From contig CM025856.1 in NCBI GenBank assembly GCA_003952965.2, forward strand, positions 10,351,323 through 10,415,322: a DNA stretch of 64,000 bases, in the 5' to 3' direction. How positions within the stretch are numbered: the first letter of the stretch is position 1; every line of letters begins with the position of its first letter. Source of the DNA: Morella rubra (Eukaryota; Streptophyta; Magnoliopsida; Fagales; Myricaceae). The notes beneath the pieces were generated by a model. It searched no databases. It saw only the letters and a program-made list of their open reading frames with translations, and was not told where the DNA came from. The position numbers were made by a program, and so were the translations under genes. Of this stretch, positions 57,684-64,000 are shown in pieces.

Positions 57684-60600
57684 TTTCGGGTACTGGGTTC
57701 GATGGCAAGTACCGGTTTGTGCTCTGATCATCGCTCTCCCAGCTGTTTTAGCACTGAAATTTATCAGAAGATTGAAAGCTGAGCCTCCCAATTACAATGA
57801 CTTGTGGATTCCGTGCTGGAGAAACCTCAATCCTCTTTGGCTTCTCATCTACAGAGCTGCCGCATTCGTTTGCTTGGCTTGGGTACTATACCAAATCGTT
57901 GCCTCAGCTGGAGCTTTTGCCTTCTATTTCTACACACAGTAAGATCACATCCTCATTCTCGGACATTAACCCCTCAGCTTCTTTTGATTCTTGGATGTCG
58001 ATTAGGTTTCCAAGAAGTTGACTAAGCCACTTCGTTTATGGTTGTTGAGATTACAGGATTCTAGAAATTTTAAGTTTTCTCCTGAACAGAGGATTTAGAA
58101 CTTTTGATCGTGGTTACGTTTTCTTAATAATTAAAACAATTTTTTCTTTCTTTTTCTTTTCTTTTTGTTGAATTGATTTGTAGGTGGACTTTTGCACTAG
58201 TTACGGTCTATTTCGCGGTACGTCTTACACCGAGGATTTCTATTTTTAGTTCCTGTTGTAAATGTTCTTGGGAGTAGAAATCAAATAAAACCATGCCAAT
58301 ATTGAAGCAGCTTTTGTTTTACACGTAGCTAATTTGTTTCTGTAGCTTGGGACCATTGTATCTGCATATGGATGCCAGTTATCCGCCGAGAAACCTGCTT
58401 CCGAAAAAGTTAAGGGCACTGGTAACTTGAAAAGCCACTATGCTCAAGAGGAGATCCAGCAAAAATTAAGATTTTGGGGTTATCTTATGCAAACTACATA
58501 TCTGGTTAGTCCAGCTTCTTCTTTTGAAACTAAAGACGAGACTGCTATAAGGAGCTGAATTGGTCTCTGTTTAGTTCCTGGATATCTTGTTGGAATAGTT
58601 TTAAATCCTTTTAGCTCCTCTACTCTGAGGCCTCCAGTCCTGCCCGAAGATGTTTGCCAACCAATTTGCATTAGTTAATCCTAAGTGTGATATTATTTCT
58701 TCTAGACAGTACTTTACTCATATGGCTAATAACCAAAGGATTTCTGGTCATAAAAGTGCTATTAAGCGGCTTCTGTGTCAATCTTCATGTTTCCTGAGTC
58801 ATGCCTAGTGGCAAAAATAGCTTCATTTCTTTAAAATCTTTTGCCACTTCATTGTTCAGCAGTGTGATTTTTCAAGTTTTTATTTGAGCCTAATATTCTA
58901 CATCAACAGACTTGTGCAGGTGCTGTTATGCTAACGGACCTTGTATTTTGGTGTATTCTTCTGCCATTTCTCTTGGGTGAGCAGTTTAGCCTAACCCTGG
59001 TAAGTGTCCACTTGTAGCTAATATTCAAACTTTGTCTTTCCATGATGAAAGTGTGTATATATTATTAAAATATCTCTTGTTTACCCTTCCTCTACTCAGA
59101 ATTCTTCATCCATTCCTCATAATATCTAGAGATCAAACTATAGGAACCGTAGTTCTTTCCTTTGGGTTGCTCTGGTAAAAGTCAATTGGAGCAATATTGA
59201 TGGTTTATCTTGGATGTTGGGTTTCTAAGGGTCCCAATGTATCAGTATGTTTGTGGGGTGAAGTAAAGAAAAGGAACACCATTAGTTGTCCCAAACAATT
59301 CTTCATAATTTGTATAGTTTCTGGTATGACAAAATTAGAATTTTGGAAACAAACAAAGGTTTGAGTTGAAAATTTTCAGTATGGCATCTGGGTCAGAATT
59401 CTCTCAGATAGTTGGCCTGCATCATGTTGATCAATCTACAGTTGCTTCCCAAATTCCTGGAAATGCAATTTTCAACCCCCTTAGCTTATTATTATGAAAA
59501 GGGAAAAGGGCTTTTTCAGCTTGCTGCTTGCTTTCTCGCCTCCAAGAGGCGAAGGGAGCCTGACTTTCTGTTTCCAAACCTGGCGTGAAGTGAAGGGATT
59601 GGATTTCACCTATGATCATATCAGTGGGCAATGTAGTTTACTTTTTTCACGGTGAGGATGTATTCTTGGTGGCAGCAGTGCCATAAATGCTGGCTTTTAC
59701 AGCAGAATAGACCAGGAGTCGTATCAGAAATCGAGTATCAATTGGGACCTGATAGTTGTTAACAAGTCGTACAAGTGGGTTGATAAGGCAGTTGTGTTTA
59801 GTCCAGAGCTTAGGAACTGGCAATCATCAGGGAGATGGGTTGTTCGAGGCTGAGGTACATTGTAACAATGATACAAGTAATGTTGAATGTTTTGCATTAT
59901 ACAATGCCGCCAACCAGATTGAGTCAGTGGTATGTGATAGATACTGATCTATCTTGACCCTATATTTTTATACTTTTTACCTTACGAAAATGAGGCTCAA
60001 CAAAAGATTCAGCTGACAAATGTTTCTTCTAGGTTTCTCCTACCTTAAAAGACTTACCTAAGGGCCGTCTGGATTCTACAGTAAAAAACCTGTCATTACC
60101 TTTAGTTCACTTGTCTATGCACAGGTCTTCGTTGTCCGTTCTTCATATGCTATAGAATGACCAAATATTCAATGCTGTCCTTTGGTTGGTTACATTTTTC
60201 TGTTGGCCTTGTTTCTTCATAGAAGTATCTTCTACAGAGGAGGACGTAACTGACTACCTGATTTTCGGTTCTTTTGAAGTGCATAATTTGCCATATCGAC
60301 AAGCCTTTGTCATCTTCACTTACTATTTGCCGTCATCTGATATTGCCGTCATCGTGGATTATCTTAGCTTGCCAGACAATGCAGGGTGCATAGTTTGGAT
60401 GTTCCTCTCCACCATCTTCCTTATTTTAAAAACCATTGATTATCCTAAGTGCTGCGAAATTGAACTCCAACTTGCAGCTTGTATGGGTTAGTGCATAGAT
60501 GTGTGCTTGGGTGCATACACTATTGGGTACAAGGAACTGGTTGCTTGTGTACATGGTACTATGGGATACCTATCTTCATTTTTGCTAAAGATCTTCGATA

Positions 60601-61893
60601 GAAGTGTATAAACGGTGTCTTTCTATCTCTATTCGTTATGTTTAGAAGAAGCCGGGAGCAAGTTGCTTAATTTATTCTTATCATCGTTTTCCTTCACGAA
60701 TTTCCAGAAATACAATGCAGCCAGCCATCTTGTTCTAATCCTCTCGGGAAGCTTGACATAAGTGAATGACTAGTATTCTACTCACAGTTTATATGTTCTT
60801 TTTTCCTTTGCAGTTGATAGGCTGTTTGCATAGCTTGAATGCTGTTTTCCTTCTTCTGGATGCAGCTCTCAATAACCTTGTAAGTATTACGCCATTTCAA
60901 CGTGGAAAGCCAATTTGTAGGAATGAACTGTGGAAGCTCTTTATGTCTTGTATCGATCCTACTAAAATTGCCCTGGTAGAATAGCGATCACGGGCTTTTG
61001 AGTCGTCGGCAAAGCAAACAGCTTGCCTCCTGTTTCCATTTTCGTGCTCGTAGTTTGAAAACCATAGTTATACCATATTCGTCTTTGCTAAGGTCTCAGA
61101 TAGATGGCTACCATTACATAGCCAGAAGTGGTTGCATTGAGACAGAGGATCCTTAAACCACCCGACTCTAATCTGAGGCCAAAGTATTGACGATGCCATT
61201 ACCAAACGTTTTTTTTCTTTTTCCAGCCATTTCCTTGGTTCGGGTTTGCATATTTTGTGCTGTGGAGCTGCCTCTATGTTTCTTTCCAGTGGGTCCTTCA
61301 CGCGTGTGGTTTTACATGGTATGCATACTTCTGCTATTTGTCTTCTCTCCAGAGTTTGTGTTGGATGTAAGAGTAAATTCCTTCCAGTATCTGAGATATT
61401 GGCTCTAGAGCTGATAACCTATTTTGAATGTTTCCCAGGTGGCCATATCCTTTCCTTGAGCTTCGTACACCATGGGCTCCAGTTTGGTACTGTCTTTGCA
61501 TCATTCTTCTTCACGAATTAAGATCATCTATAATTTCTTGTTGATATTATACTATACAATTTAGAAAGAAATAGACACAATAGATAGATCCTACTGTTTC
61601 ATGCAGCCCATATAAAGTTCCAAACAATATAGACTTTAAATGAGTCTCGTCATTGTATCTATCTCTCTCCAAATTACATGGTACAATGCGGGCAGAGAAT
61701 TGCAAAATATCGTGGTCCTGTTTTCAACTCAATCGTGCCTAAGATAAAACCAAAGTTTCTTTTGATTTGCAGGTATCTTTGCTTGGCTCTGGTTCACATA
61801 CCCTGTTACGCGATATATGCAGTGCTTATAAAGATGAAACATTCAGTTCTCCCTGGATTGTTTCCTCGTGCTTTTGTTCTGAGGTCGCATTAA
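57684..61893 (+). CDS. Multi-pass plant membrane protein, copy C, 5' end replaced by an LTR
   Basis: Exons: 57684-57938, 58184-58217, 58346-58504, 58910-58999, 60814-60879, 61227-61318, 61439-61486 and 61773-61893. All introns are GT-AG with consistent phases, coding 287 residues from FGYWVRWQVPVCALI to a stop at 61891. Seven hydrophobic spans are visible: about residues 9-27, 55-82, 86-105, 153-172, 180-200, 206-230 and 246-268. Conserved-looking motifs are YWVRWQVPVC, LRFWGYLMQTTY, LTDLVFWCILLPF, LHSLNAVFLLLD, WWPYPFLEL and LVHIPCYAIYA. This is the uncharacterised plant membrane-protein family that includes, as I recall, Arabidopsis At1g10660 and At5g62960. No biochemical role is known to me. 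The native N terminus is absent. An ATG inside the LTR (57664, MLLDFHHFG...) is in frame. A conserved open frame in the 1.8-kb intron 4 is not treated as a gene. Confidence 0.8.
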
Positions 61894-62375
61894 CTTATTG
61901 TTCTGTGAAACAGTCTTAATAGAGGTGGCAGTGATTCTGATCATATGCATGTATACATGGCCCATGGCTGTTCATAAACACCTGTGGATTTTGAATAGTT
62001 CTAGCAATGCCAAGCTTTTCTCTGGCATTCTGCCAGCAAAACTTCAAATCCCATAGTCCGAATTGGAGCAGTTTTATCTTTCCCTTTGAGCTTAATTGGT
62101 CATAACTACAGACATTCAGCATTAATCCATGTTCTTCGACCTTTCTTCAAATTGAAAGGAATCAGAACCAGGTTATGGTGCGTTTTAACGAATTACCCAA
62201 AATTCATAAATCATTTGCCGCGCAAGAACACCATAAATATATCAAACGAAGATAAAGAATCCGACAATCATTGAAACTCCAAGATCAAAATTCAAAACAT
62301 CTCTAAGAGTCTCAATATTATTTTAAGAGCTCAAAATTGATCCACAAAACCCTACCAATAGCACCAGATGATGAC

Positions 62376-62879
<504 letters not shown>

Positions 62880-62883
62880 CTAG

Positions 62884-62892
62884 CTAGGGTTT
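62884..62892 (-). promoter_or_regulatory. Telo-box of ubiquitin-S27a copy C
   Basis: CTAGGGTTT on the plus strand, the inverse of AAACCCTAG, 38 bases upstream of the copy-C start codon. It is conserved in all three copies. Confidence 0.6.
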
Positions 62893-64000
62893 AAGGAAAA
62901 GTTTGAGTATGGGTGGGGATTCGTACGGTGCGTTTTTGGGATGAGTCGTTACAAAAGAGCTTTATTTTGGGCGTGTTTTTTTGCTGACGTCGAAATTTTG
63001 GAAATCTTTTAATGTTAAAATTTATTGAGATTTGTAAAAGATAGAGTGTGTATGTCTAAAAGTTAAAAATTTTGGAATGTTTATTTTGTTGAAAATTTTT
63101 ATATCTCGAAATTTTGAAGAAAAGAACACCACCTTTGTGGTCTTACTATACTAGTTTGCAACGACTGCTTGATAGTTCCAGTAAAAAATGTTCATCATAA
63201 TCCGTCTTATTAAGGTGGTATTCGAATGTTGAAATTTTAGAATGATAGAAATTTTAAGATATTAGGATTGGTGAAAAAGTAAAGAAAAAGATGATTAAAT
63301 TAATTTTTTATATTTACTTAGAATGAAAAGTGATAATTTAATAAAAAAAAATAAATTTAAAAATTATTTTATTGAGGTAAAAATTTTGAAGAGTAAAAAT
63401 ATTAGACAGTGAACACCTAAAATGGTCAACTATTCGACGCATTTGGTTCGAGGGCTCCGTCACAGATACAAAGTCGCCACTACATTGTTTGAAAAGGGCG
63501 AGACCCCGAAGGAGAGAACGTCTGGAATTTAGAAAACGACACCGTTTAATTGAAGTTTTAAATCAAGGGACAAAATTTTTACTATGTTTTGATGGTGAAG
63601 GACTCGTGAACAGATCTAGCTGCTTTTGTTTTTTTGTCTGATTGTCTCTGCCACAATGAAAGTTACTGAGCTGTAAATCGTCTACGCAAATTCCTCTATA
63701 GATTCCACTTGACTTGATACTTTTTTTTTTTTTTCTAATCAGCGAATTATTAATAATCCCTTGGTCTCTTTAGCCTATGTTTCATGTTTTGAAATTGTTT
63801 TATTATTTTAAAACATATTTTCCACCCAAACATGATTTTTAACACTAAAAAGTATCTTCAATCCCTAATAAATGTGTTATTTAATTATTTTTCTCGCTCT
63901 TTATGAAAAAATAATATAAAAATCTATAAATAATCTCTCTCTCACTCAAACTGTTCCTCTAAAGTTAGGGTTGTACATGACTTGGTTCCGAGCGAATCTA
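62893..64000. other. Upstream region of ubiquitin-S27a copy C
   Basis: Inverse of 49836-50945. It contains the ~100-bp B/C-type promoter segment, a poly-T tract near 63720 and no further gene. Confidence 0.6.

Noticed and set aside
60186..60491. 101-residue ORF in intron 4 of the membrane-protein gene, present in all three blocks
   Set aside because: A/B differences in it change amino acids (Asp to Asn, Glu to Gly), unlike the real exons, and it lies fully inside a spliced intron. Conservation is explained by recent duplication.

Overview
This is nuclear DNA from a flowering plant, most likely a eudicot. It is AT-rich, and its genes have GT-AG introns. The window holds plant Ty3/gypsy and Athila-like retroelement remains, CACTA, hAT, Harbinger-type and Mutator-like DNA elements, and a telo-box in front of a ribosomal protein gene. 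The species cannot be named from the sequence. Intact cellular genes are few, and most of the window is a transposon graveyard.

Layout. 1-8.1 kb: a head-to-head pair of LTRs of one family (termini TGATG...CATCA), a broken gypsy integrase, anonymous AT-rich DNA and an Athila-like protease/RT fragment. 8.1-20.6 kb: nested CACTA-like pieces, two oppositely oriented Athila-like LTRs, a tRNA-Asp-type primer binding site and a decayed gag. 20.6-26 kb: a solo LTR with a perfect 5-bp target duplication inside a MITE-like element, plus anonymous DNA. 26-30.6 kb: a beta-1,3-glucanase (GH17) exon relic, a LINE-type DUF4283/zinc-knuckle ORF split by a second solo LTR, and an hAT-like element that seems to carry a captured glycosyltransferase exon. 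31.6-32.8 kb: C-rich and ~237-bp tandem repeats. 34.06-36.09 kb: a two-exon DC1-domain gene, the only intact-looking single-copy gene. 36-42.7 kb: repeats, a CACTA end and a long-TIR foldback element. 42,739-43,738: a gap of exactly 1000 N.

The most striking part is 43.7-64 kb. A ~6-kb block occurs three times. It carries a ubiquitin-ribosomal protein eS31 (S27a) fusion gene and, convergently, an eight-exon multi-pass membrane protein gene. Copies A and B are direct tandem repeats. Copies B and C are near-identical inverted arms of a palindrome of at least 14 kb (including its 1.5-kb spacer), centred near 56,920, and the right arm runs off the window. The spacer is two head-to-head LTRs of the same family as at 1-1214. 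Each gene arm ends exactly at an LTR terminus, inside exon 1 of the membrane-protein gene. All three ubiquitin-S27a genes encode the same 156-residue protein, and every A/B coding difference I found is silent. Copy A of the membrane-protein gene lacks exons 1-2, and copies B and C lack the original N terminus. The three promoters differ by insertions.

The 1000-N gap beside the duplicated block means an assembly artefact (uncollapsed haplotypes or a false inverted join) must be excluded before the palindrome is taken as biology.
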